IMG/VR virus record: IMGVR_UViG_3300010299_002627
Location: 1-37,540 of that record
Source: a virus
Strand: one strand, 5' to 3'
Length of the DNA stretch: 37,540 nt
Under the pieces are notes generated by a model that made no database searches, was not told where the DNA came from, and worked only from the letters and a program-made list of their open reading frames with translations. The position numbers and the translations under genes were made by a program. Shown in pieces: positions 7,504 through 13,385 of this stretch. Numbering within the stretch: position 1 is the stretch's first letter; every line of letters begins with the position of its first letter.

Positions 7504-8086
7504 CAACAATTTTGGACCATCGAATAGTTTCAAAAATTTAAACTTCCCGTTTGATTATGATCTATCTAAACTTTATGAAGAAGCATCTAGTTTTGATTGG
7601 ATCGGGCCCGGAAAAACAAAGAGTTTAGAAAAAATTGATCGCATTCTATTATACAAATCTAAATCAGAAAGTAATATCATAGGTATTCCTATTGTACAGC
7701 AGAAGCATGACGAAAAAGAAGAGGTGTGTTTCAATACAGAATCATATCCTGAATGGAATAATTTTTTAAAAAACATAAAATTATTAGGCGGTGTTCTACT
7801 TATAACTATGAGTAAAATGAGTCCGGGTGGATTCATATATCCACACAAAGATTCAAATTTTGTTGCACACAAAATATATTTTCCGTTGAATTGGCCACGT
7901 GGTTGTTATTTTAAAATTTACAAAAACGGATTAGTAGACTTTTCTGATCTTAAACCAAAAATTATAAATTCTGGAGAGTATATACATTCGGTCATTAATG
8001 ACAGCAAAGAAGAAAGAATTATTGTCAGTATCTTTGTTGATTGGAATGTAGAACCATGGAAAAAGATATTTGAAGAAGAATTTTAA
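7445..8086 (+). CDS. Aspartyl/asparaginyl beta-hydroxylase-like Fe(II)/2-oxoglutarate oxygenase
   Basis: 213 residues with a jelly-roll oxygenase core near the C-terminus. The iron triad would be H134 and D136 (YPHKDS) with H181 (EYIHSV), and R191 (EERIIVSI) would bind 2-oxoglutarate. The segment FPLNWPRGCYFKIYKNG between them matches the usual spacing of Asp/Asn hydroxylase-type proteins. Predicted reaction: hydroxylation of a peptide side chain or small molecule. The stop overlaps that of the convergent gene at 8083 through a shared TTAA. Start 7445 is the longest ATG, and since it overlaps the preceding gene it is not certain. Confidence 0.65.
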   Translation: MTIHLSDKYPKIIRDLFRYDNNFGPSNSFKNLNFPFDYDLSKLYEEASSFDWIGPGKTKSLEKIDRILLYKSKSESNIIGIPIVQQKHDEKEEVCFNTESYPEWNNFLKNIKLLGGVLLITMSKMSPGGFIYPHKDSNFVAHKIYFPLNWPRGCYFKIYKNGLVDFSDLKPKIINSGEYIHSVINDSKEERIIVSIFVDWNVEPWKKIFEEEF

Positions 8087-8358
8087 TCTTTATGATGTTT
8101 AAAATCTAATTCTAATATCTTGATAATTTGTTTATTAATATTTTCTCGCATCACAGTTATTTCATCCTTCACAACCGAACGTTGTTCTCCGTGTGTGTAT
8201 TCCAGTTGTTGTAATAACTCCCACAAGTTTATTTGAAAAGTCATGAGCTCTTCTCGTGCCAGAAACTCCTCAAATTCTAATTCAAATTTTTTATGATCGG
8301 TATGTCCGATCGACATATATATAATAGCAGTTATAATAATAACAAAAAAATAACGCAT
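8083..8358 (-). CDS. Small membrane-anchored coiled-coil-like protein
   Basis: 91 residues from ATG 8358, chosen because it begins directly with the hydrophobic segment MRYFFVIIITAIIYMSIG. A longer frame upstream would overlap the divergent lipoprotein gene. The rest is charged and helical (KKFELEFEEFLAREEL, then EITVMRENINKQIIKILEL), which suggests a single N-terminal membrane anchor with a helical soluble domain. This layout is like an inner-membrane spanin (Rz type), and a lipoprotein gene lies head-to-head beside it, but spanin pairs are usually co-directional. The function is therefore open. Confidence 0.55.
   Translation of the reverse strand: MRYFFVIIITAIIYMSIGHTDHKKFELEFEEFLAREELMTFQINLWELLQQLEYTHGEQRSVVKDEITVMRENINKQIIKILELDFKHHKD
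8310..8337 (+). promoter_or_regulatory. Probable promoter for the 66-residue lipoprotein
   Basis: TCGACA (8310-8315), 16 bases, then TATAAT (8332-8337). It lies inside the divergent gene. A Shine-Dalgarno-like AGGAAAG (8359-8365) sits 7 bases before ATG 8373. Confidence 0.45.
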
Positions 8359-8372
8359 AGGAAAGTATTTAC

Positions 8373-8573
8373 ATGAAACATTTGATAATGATAGCAACCG
8401 CGGTAATGCTCGTGTCATGCACGGCTATACCGACTTCACCAAAAGTTTCTTTTGGTAAAAAATGTTTGGCGTCTACAGATAAGGTCACGTATTCATATGT
8501 ATGGATATATGACAAAAATTCTGGTTTGCCGGCCAACACCGAAGATTGTAAATTGATAGAAAAAAAGAAGTAA
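8373..8573 (+). CDS. Small lipoprotein
   Basis: 66 residues with a type II signal peptide: MKHLIMIATAVMLVSC, with the lipobox LVSC at Cys16, so the mature chain is about 50 residues. The mature part has two more cysteines (KKCLAS, EDCKLIE) that could form a disulfide. It has its own promoter-like sequence and ribosome binding site. Its length and lipobox would fit an outer-membrane spanin or a superinfection-exclusion lipoprotein, but no motif decides between these. Confidence 0.7.
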   Translation: MKHLIMIATAVMLVSCTAIPTSPKVSFGKKCLASTDKVTYSYVWIYDKNSGLPANTEDCKLIEKKK

Positions 8574-8578
8574 TACTA

Positions 8579-8827
8579 TTATTTTGATGAGCTTGTTGCT
8601 TTGTCAACCTCTTCAAAATCTTTGGTTATCTCGTCTTGTTCAACCTGTTGCTTGAATTTGTTACATTCAGCCGGGTTGAACATACAACCTAGGACCAATC
8701 CAATAGATCCGTCATATATGTTCGGCTCTTTGTTACTTGCTACGTCTTTGTTTTTAGACGCACAACTTGTCAAAAGAATGGCGAATAAAAATAATATCAA
8801 TATTTTTTGAATTTTTAAAAATTTCAT
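8579..8827 (-). CDS. Small lipoprotein
   Basis: 82 residues from ATG 8827. The upstream in-frame ATG at 8863 is rejected because it lies within the promoter. The signal MKFLKIQKILILFLFAILLTSC ends in the lipobox LTSC. The mature part is polar and has a CMFNPAEC segment whose two cysteines may pair, and a charged helical end. Transcribed from the promoter at 8840-8868, it faces the 66-residue lipoprotein gene with a 5-bp gap between stops. Cell-envelope location is confident; its role is not known. Confidence 0.7.
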   Translation of the reverse strand: MKFLKIQKILILFLFAILLTSCASKNKDVASNKEPNIYDGSIGLVLGCMFNPAECNKFKQQVEQDEITKDFEEVDKATSSSK

Positions 8828-8839
8828 AATTACGCCATA

Positions 8840-8868
8840 TTTATAATAGATTGATATCGACATGTCAA
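8840..8868 (-). promoter_or_regulatory. Promoter with sigma70 and T4-late features
   Basis: On the minus strand, TTGACA (8868-8863) and TATAAA (8845-8840) are 17 bases apart. The -10 region also reads TATAAATA (8845-8838), the T4 late promoter octamer. Transcription would begin about 6 bases before ATG 8827. Confidence 0.65.
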
Positions 8869-8877
8869 TACAATTTC

Positions 8878-8908
8878 AACCGGTGAACAAATCTGCTCAC
8901 CGGTTTTT
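8878..8908 (+). terminator. Hairpin with T-run
   Basis: A perfect 9-bp stem AACCGGTGA/TCACCGGTT (8878-8886 with 8897-8905) is followed by TTTTT on the plus strand. It also lies 3' of the minus-strand gene at 8925-9125 but has no good U-run in that direction. Confidence 0.6.
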
Positions 8909-8924
8909 ACCATACACAAATAAT

Positions 8925-9125
8925 TTAGAAGTTGGACGGATCTACTTTGATGTGTTTTAATATTTTGCCAGCATTTGATCCATGCTTGATCATGTAGCCA
9001 GTTGTTCCGTTTCCGTATGTGTCAACGGATTGAACTGCTCTTTTCATAGCGTTCTCTTTGTGCTCGATGTCTTTCTTTTTGTAATATGAGGACATCATAT
9101 AAGTGTGTCTATCTTTGGTGTACAT
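8925..9125 (-). CDS. Small basic protein with strong ribosome binding site
   Basis: 66 residues, basic and Tyr/Met-rich at the start (MYTKDRHTYMMSSYYKKKD), then a Gly-rich centre (TYGNGTTGYMIKHGSNAG). Not recognised. It is likely real because AAGGAGG lies 6 bases before the ATG, a T4-type late promoter octamer lies further upstream at 9206-9213, and the leader between them carries two direct repeats with hairpin potential. This arrangement predicts strong, controlled late expression. A small virion or DNA-binding protein is possible. Confidence 0.65.
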   Translation of the reverse strand: MYTKDRHTYMMSSYYKKKDIEHKENAMKRAVQSVDTYGNGTTGYMIKHGSNAGKILKHIKVDPSNF

Positions 9126-9131
9126 AAGTAA

Positions 9132-9138
9132 CCTCCTT
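9132..9138 (-). promoter_or_regulatory. Strong Shine-Dalgarno site
   Basis: Minus-strand AAGGAGG, 6 bases before ATG 9125. It is the most canonical ribosome binding site in the window. Confidence 0.85.
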
Positions 9139-9153
9139 TTTTCTTTAAGTTGG

Positions 9154-9198
9154 CCACTTTTAACTGATGTGGATCAGCCACTTTATGTCCATGTGGAT
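9154..9198 (-). repeat. Two 21-nt direct repeats in the leader of the 66-residue gene
   Basis: The unit CCACTTT-N6-ATGTGGAT occurs at 9154-9174 and 9178-9198 (period 24). In the minus-strand transcript, 9177-9164 and 9200-9189 form perfect 5-bp and 4-bp stems, both with the loop CCAC. CCAC and GTGG in each unit are also complementary to each other. Confidence 0.75.
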
Positions 9199-9205
9199 GG
9201 TTCAG

Positions 9206-9213
9206 TATTTATA
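9206..9213 (-). promoter_or_regulatory. T4-type late promoter
   Basis: An exact TATAAATA octamer on the minus strand, followed by C as often seen in T4 late promoters. It would give a leader of about 75 bases that contains the direct repeats and the ribosome binding site for the 66-residue gene. Confidence 0.65.
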
Positions 9214-9277
9214 TGCAAATAGCACATATCACCTATGTTTATATTACAACCCAAAACAAAAAAAGTCAAGTTGATCG

Positions 9278-9306
9278 TTGACCGAATTTGTTTGATAGTG
9301 TATAGT
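9278..9306 (+). promoter_or_regulatory. Sigma70 promoter for the iron permease
   Basis: TTGACC (9278-9283), a 17-base spacer and TATAGT (9301-9306), giving a leader of about 40 bases. The transcript would continue into the three tRNA genes. Confidence 0.65.
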
Positions 9307-9353
9307 GTGCTATAAGTAAATGCAAATAATAACTATTCGCAACTAATAAAATT

Positions 9354-9959
9354 ATGATTACCACTCTACTAGCAACCACGTTTGTAATAGCCAGAGAAGG
9401 ACTTGAAGCATGGCTGATAGCGGTGCTGGCCATCACAGCGGCCAACAACAATCCCAAACATATAAAAGTCATTATATGGGCAGTTTTAGGGTCTATTTTG
9501 GCCACTATTGCTTTGGGCACTACAACTGCCCAGTTATTAGGCAATCACGCAAATACAGAGCGATTTGAAGGGTTTATAGGGGTCATTACAGGTGTTGTAC
9601 TAGCCTGGGTAGCATGGTTCTGCCATAGTGCCAGCCAGCACGTTAAAGCCTTGCCTTTTGGAAACTCTTTGTTATTAGGACTTGCTGTTTTTGGTATAAT
9701 GTTTCGAGAAGGAGTCGAAGTGGTTATATTCCTTACAGGCATAATCATCGATAGTCAGGACATTCAAATGGTATATTTGGGTATTTTGGCTGGTTTGGTA
9801 ATATTGGTGACTGTATCAAAAATTATGTATAATCAAATAACAAAATTACCCATCAAAAATATTTTTAAAATTAGTCGTTGGATTTTTAGCATACTTGCTG
9901 TATACTTTCTATATACAGGTATTTCAGAAATAATTGAATACGGTATTTGGCCCCAATAG
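9354..9959 (+). CDS. FTR1/EfeU-family iron permease, C-terminally short
   Basis: A 201-residue membrane protein with about six hydrophobic segments and both signature motifs of the family: REGLE at residues 14-18 and REGVE at 118-122, whose glutamates carry iron through the membrane. Family members such as EfeU are about 275 residues with seven segments, so this one is short at the C-terminus. The last codons (WPQ-stop) lie in the 5' end of the tRNA-Thr gene: the TAG at 9957-9959 is tRNA bases 8-10. No EfeO/EfeB partners are present. A role in raising host iron uptake during infection is plausible but inferred. Confidence 0.88.
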   Translation: MITTLLATTFVIAREGLEAWLIAVLAITAANNNPKHIKVIIWAVLGSILATIALGTTTAQLLGNHANTERFEGFIGVITGVVLAWVAWFCHSASQHVKALPFGNSLLLGLAVFGIMFREGVEVVIFLTGIIIDSQDIQMVYLGILAGLVILVTVSKIMYNQITKLPIKNIFKISRWIFSILAVYFLYTGISEIIEYGIWPQ

Positions 9960-10025
9960 CTCAGTTGGTAGAGCAACTGATTTGTAATCAGTAGGTCGTC
10001 TGTTCGAATCGGACTTGGGGCACCA
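9950..10025 (+). tRNA. tRNA-Thr (UGU)
   Basis: A complete cloverleaf: acceptor GCCCCAA/TTGGGGC, D-arm GCTC...GAGC, anticodon loop TTTGTAA (anticodon TGT) and T-loop TTCGAAT, with encoded CCA at 10023-10025. The first ten bases overlap the end of the iron permease gene. Confidence 0.95.
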
Positions 10026-10034
10026 CATCGATGT

Positions 10035-10110
10035 GGGGGTATAGCTCAGTTGGGAGAGCACTTGATTTGCATTCAAGGGGTCGTGGGTTCGAATCCCTCT
10101 ACCTCCACCA
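10035..10110 (+). tRNA. tRNA-Ala (UGC)
   Basis: Acceptor GGGGGTA/TACCTCC with one G-U pair, anticodon loop TTTGCAT (TGC), T-loop TTCGAAT and encoded CCA. The T-stem GTGGG/CCCTC has one T-T mismatch. Confidence 0.93.
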
Positions 10111-10113
10111 AAC

Positions 10114-10188
10114 GGTCCCTTCGTCTATCGGTTAGGACACGTGGTTTTCATCCTCGAAAGAGGGGTTCGATTCCCCTAGGGACCGCCA
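10114..10188 (+). tRNA. tRNA-Glu (UUC)
   Basis: Acceptor GGTCCCT/AGGGACC, anticodon loop TTTTCAT (TTC), T-arm GGGGTTCGATTCCCC, discriminator G and encoded CCA. The anticodon stem CGTGG/CCTCG has a T-T mismatch at its middle pair. Confidence 0.93.
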
Positions 10189-10203
10189 ACATTAAATACA
10201 AAC

Positions 10204-10917
10204 ATGAAATACGGACATTATTCAGATAATCAATTTCCGACATTTAATCACAAAGATTACAAAACAAATTCACACGGTTTTAGATGTCCAGAATTTTCTC
10301 CTCTGCCGGACGGAGGAAAAAATATAGCAGTTCTAGGATGTTCTCATACTTTCGGCGAAGGTCTGGAACAACCCGAAATTTGGATCTCACAGTTAGAAAA
10401 ATTATTGAATAATAAAAGGTTAAGATTTTGGAATCTGGCACAACCCGGAGCATCTCCCGATATGTGTGTAAGGATGTTGTATGCATCTGAAAAAGTGTTG
10501 TTTCCTAAAATTATTATAGTGTGTTGGCCAGCATGGAGCAGAAGAGAACGTTTAGACATATATCCAATTTCTATAACAAGCGATGACAATTCCCTGAAAT
10601 ATGAAACCAGTGTCACAGATCAAAACAATTTTTTAAAGTGTGTGTTTCAGGTTGAGAAATTTGCCGAATATAATAATGCTGTTGTGTTTCATTGTTTTGC
10701 TCAAGATATCTACATGATACCCGATACTAGATATGTCCTCGACGACAGTTCATTGAGATCTTGTTGGCCTGTGTGGGACAATCACCATGGTGCCGATGCT
10801 AGGAGAACCATTGAAGAAAAACCAGATCTGGCCAGGGATGGAATACACTATGGCACAAAACATCACCGTACATTTGCTGAGAATATCTATAATCGTTTTA
10901 GTAGTAAAATAAAATAA
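10204..10917 (+). CDS. SGNH/GDSL-like hydrolase
   Basis: 237 residues. The nucleophile block is IAVLGCSHTFGEG (Ser47; GCSxT replaces GDSxT, a common variant) and the C-terminal block is RDGIHYGTKHH (Asp212, His215). Between them is a Rossmann-like core with the strand KIIIVCWPAW. The family removes acyl groups (often acetyl) from lipids or polysaccharides. There is no signal peptide, so it acts in the cytoplasm or as part of the virion. It starts 16 bp after tRNA-Glu and converges on a radical SAM gene. Substrates could be O-acetyl groups on the surface glycan whose genes lie further right; this is inference. Confidence 0.7.
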   Translation: MKYGHYSDNQFPTFNHKDYKTNSHGFRCPEFSPLPDGGKNIAVLGCSHTFGEGLEQPEIWISQLEKLLNNKRLRFWNLAQPGASPDMCVRMLYASEKVLFPKIIIVCWPAWSRRERLDIYPISITSDDNSLKYETSVTDQNNFLKCVFQVEKFAEYNNAVVFHCFAQDIYMIPDTRYVLDDSSLRSCWPVWDNHHGADARRTIEEKPDLARDGIHYGTKHHRTFAENIYNRFSSKIK

Positions 10918-10919
10918 TT

Positions 10920-11924
10920 TTAGGTCAATGCCCACAAACGGCTTTTGGTATCTTTCTTTATTTTAGAATATATTTTTTTAAACTCTTCCATGTCTGTAAA
11001 TTGTTGTTCAGAAAAATTTAGAGCGGTGTTCCAGTTTTGTATTTTGTTAAAATAAACTTTATCAACATCATATCTATGAGCGATATCTAACATCAAAGGC
11101 ATTTCGTGCCAGTTGTCTTTCTGTACGACCATGTGCAAATTAAAAATAAATTTGTCTTTGATGTGCTTGATAAATTCGAGGTTCTCTAGAATTTTTTCAA
11201 AGTTGCCTCCCAGTCGAAGTTTTTCGTATGTATTTTTAGTGGCACCATCGATGCTGATGCCTAGCACAGTCAATCTATCAAACATCTCTTTGTTTTTTAT
11301 ATACATTTTTTTAACAAGCAGTCCGTTAGTTTGAAGGCTAAATTTCAGATGCTCAAGGTGTTTGGTGTTTTTTATAAAATATCTATAGACCAAACTTGCG
11401 AAAGGATCGCCGTCGCTACCGATGTGTACATTTGTATTAGTCTGTTGTTTTTTCAAATAATCTATAATCTTATCTGCTATAGACATTCTTTTTTTGAGTT
11501 CGGGTCCGGATTTGTAAAATATCTGTTTGTTCCTACAACTTGGACAAAATAAATTACAACTTTCATCGATGGCCAATCTAATATTTTTTATTTTCACATT
11601 TGGTACTGTTTCCGGCCATCCTAGGTCTCTGTCTTTTAACAAAAATGTGCATTGATGATTATTGCAGTAACGGTACGATCCGTCTGCAATAGATTCCTGA
11701 AGTATTTTTGCTGTGTTTGAAGTAATAATTTTTTCCAAAGGTTGTACTTGTATATTACCAACACTCTGTGGTAACCAAGCCTGGCATTCGCAAAGATAAC
11801 AGGAACCGTTTTTATCAATTAAAACAGTATCAAAAGGTCTAGTACAGTAAGAGTTAAACTTAAGATCTTTGCTTGTATCTATGTTATACCAGTCAAATAA
11901 ACGTTGATTTATCATGATGCACAT
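10920..11924 (-). CDS. Radical SAM protein with N-terminal SPASM-like cysteine region
   Basis: 334 residues. The radical SAM cluster motif is CNLFCPSC (C123, C127, C130). It is preceded by another cysteine set (C27, C42, C45, C47, C87, C92) resembling a SPASM/twitch auxiliary iron-sulfur site, here N-terminal rather than C-terminal. Later strands (SLQTNGLL, LGISIDGATKNTYEKLR) match SPASM-type enzymes that act on peptides. The substrate is unknown. It diverges from the TauD-like gene and shares the 50-bp intergenic region. The start at 11924 is the longest; ATG 11915 is an alternative three codons in. Confidence 0.8.
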   Translation of the reverse strand: MCIMINQRLFDWYNIDTSKDLKFNSYCTRPFDTVLIDKNGSCYLCECQAWLPQSVGNIQVQPLEKIITSNTAKILQESIADGSYRYCNNHQCTFLLKDRDLGWPETVPNVKIKNIRLAIDESCNLFCPSCRNKQIFYKSGPELKKRMSIADKIIDYLKKQQTNTNVHIGSDGDPFASLVYRYFIKNTKHLEHLKFSLQTNGLLVKKMYIKNKEMFDRLTVLGISIDGATKNTYEKLRLGGNFEKILENLEFIKHIKDKFIFNLHMVVQKDNWHEMPLMLDIAHRYDVDKVYFNKIQNWNTALNFSEQQFTDMEEFKKIYSKIKKDTKSRLWALT

Positions 11925-11940
11925 TTAATTAGTCACAAAA

Positions 11941-11969
11941 TTAACAGCCATTTATTTTTGTAATTAAAT
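11941..11969 (+). promoter_or_regulatory. Probable promoter for the TauD-like gene
   Basis: TTAACA (11941-11946), 17 bases, then TTAAAT (11964-11969), ending 6 bases before ATG 11976. If used, the transcript is leaderless. Confidence 0.45.
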
Positions 11970-11975
11970 AAGAGT

Positions 11976-12800
11976 ATGGAACTTGAAAATTTAGAAAACA
12001 GTAGTTACGGTGTAAAAATTAAAACATCATATGATGAGATGATCGAGAACTTTGACGAGATAGTTCAACTGCAAGATCAGTATAAATTGCTTATTTTTAA
12101 GAACATTGATCTTTCAGCAGATCAACTGGTATCGATTATAAAAAAAGTGGGTGAGCCAGTCAGACATGCAAAATGGAGAACCAATGCATTGCAGAGTCAT
12201 CCAGAAATATATGTGCTCACAAATGACAAAACCAAAGGACAATTGAGTCCAGAGATTTGGCATATCGATCAATCATTTTTACAAAATCCTCCTACGCATA
12301 GTTTTTTATATTCATTAAAAGTGGCTCAGGAAGGTGGAACGACTGTGTTCTCTGATCAATCGGCTGTGTATAGAGATCTTCCCCTAGATTTAAAAAAGAA
12401 AATTACAGGAAAAGTTTGTATACACGAACACGCTACTGACTATCATCTAGCGGCTGTACCCAATCCGGATGAACTAAAAGGAATTGGTGGAGGGGAACCT
12501 GTATATCATCCACTGGTTATGCCACACTGGACGACAGGTGAAAATTGTTTATTTTCTGTGTTTGGTCATATTAGAAAAATATTGGGAATGGAACAAGACA
12601 AAAGTGATGCACTCATGAAGACGTTACAAGAACACGCAATAAACGAAAATTATGTTTATGAGCACCATTGGGAAGAAAAAGATTTTTTAATGTGGGATAA
12701 TATTTCTTTACTACATTCGGCTAGAGGAACAGTAGATAGCCTAGACCCAAAACACGAACGATTAATCTGGCGTTTGAATGCCAGACACACACTTGCCTAA
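11976..12800 (+). CDS. TauD/TfdA-family Fe(II)/2-oxoglutarate dioxygenase
   Basis: 274 residues, normal for the family. Iron ligands are H96 and D98 (IWHIDQSF) with distal H247 (SLLHSARG), and an arginine near the end (RLIWRLNAR, R262 or R266) should bind 2-oxoglutarate. The GGTTVFSDQ segment is typical of TauD-like enzymes. The family hydroxylates taurine, carnitine-type compounds, phenoxyacetates and others, so the substrate cannot be named. Five bp separate it from the convergent cupin gene. It has no ribosome binding site, but a promoter ends right before the ATG. Confidence 0.87.
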   Translation: MELENLENSSYGVKIKTSYDEMIENFDEIVQLQDQYKLLIFKNIDLSADQLVSIIKKVGEPVRHAKWRTNALQSHPEIYVLTNDKTKGQLSPEIWHIDQSFLQNPPTHSFLYSLKVAQEGGTTVFSDQSAVYRDLPLDLKKKITGKVCIHEHATDYHLAAVPNPDELKGIGGGEPVYHPLVMPHWTTGENCLFSVFGHIRKILGMEQDKSDALMKTLQEHAINENYVYEHHWEEKDFLMWDNISLLHSARGTVDSLDPKHERLIWRLNARHTLA

Positions 12801-12805
12801 AAAAA

Positions 12806-13351
12806 TTATTGTTGTCCGTCGACTAGTGTGAATGCTATCACACAAGGTTCATTAAAAGGATTATACCAGGCATGGCGAGCTCCTCGCTGTACTAAAACAT
12901 CTCCCTGTGATAATTCAACTTCTTCGTCTCCTTCGTCGAGCAGTAGTTTTATTTTTCCAGAAATAACATATCCATAATCAACAGTTGGTGTTGTGTGCAT
13001 ATAAGGATGTCTCTTGCTAGGCTTAAGATTTTCTAAGGCATTCATTTTTTTAAAACCGTCCTGGGGATTTAATTTTTTCAGTACTTCGTCGTCTTGTGGA
13101 TCAAACTGTACAACCAAAAAAGTTGTACCTCCCGGTGCCGGAAAGGTTTTGAAATTAGAATCAATTGGATCGTTGAATCCTGTGAAATCTTGTTTTTCGT
13201 TTTTGGTTTTCCAGAGATACGTGTGCGTATGGAACGGTCGGTCGTCGCCAAAATCTAAAACTCCCTTGGCAATATCGTTTGACATTACTGTTGATTTGCC
13301 TTGTTCGTTGATTCCTGTTACTATTCTTTTAAATGTTTTAATTGTTTTCAT
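12806..13351 (-). CDS. Cupin-domain protein
   Basis: 181 residues with one C-terminal cupin. Motif 1 is read from HPYMHTTPTVDYGYVISG and motif 2 from GDVLVQRGARHAWYNP, with histidines suited to bind one metal. The N-terminal 70 residues (around FGDDRPFHTHTYLW) may form a second, degenerate strand set. Such proteins include dioxygenases, isomerases and ligand-binding regulators, so function is not assigned. It is preceded by a leaderless-type promoter at 13357-13385. Confidence 0.75.
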   Translation of the reverse strand: MKTIKTFKRIVTGINEQGKSTVMSNDIAKGVLDFGDDRPFHTHTYLWKTKNEKQDFTGFNDPIDSNFKTFPAPGGTTFLVVQFDPQDDEVLKKLNPQDGFKKMNALENLKPSKRHPYMHTTPTVDYGYVISGKIKLLLDEGDEEVELSQGDVLVQRGARHAWYNPFNEPCVIAFTLVDGQQ

Positions 13352-13356
13352 AATTC

Positions 13357-13385
13357 ATTATATAATATTTTTAATAATTAAACAA
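13357..13385 (-). promoter_or_regulatory. Promoter for the cupin gene
   Basis: Minus-strand TTGTTT (13385-13380), 17 bases, then a perfect TATAAT (13362-13357), five bases before ATG 13351. There is no ribosome binding site. The -35 lies in the end of the upstream gene. Confidence 0.6.

Noticed and set aside
8295-8311. GATCGG-TATGT-CCGATC perfect hairpin
   Set aside because: It lies inside the coding sequence of the 91-residue protein and has no T-run, so it is probably incidental, though it sits just before the promoter-like pair for the 66-residue lipoprotein.
8828-8863. Longer start (ATG 8863) for the 82-residue lipoprotein
   Set aside because: It lies upstream of the predicted transcription start and would bury the lipoprotein signal peptide.
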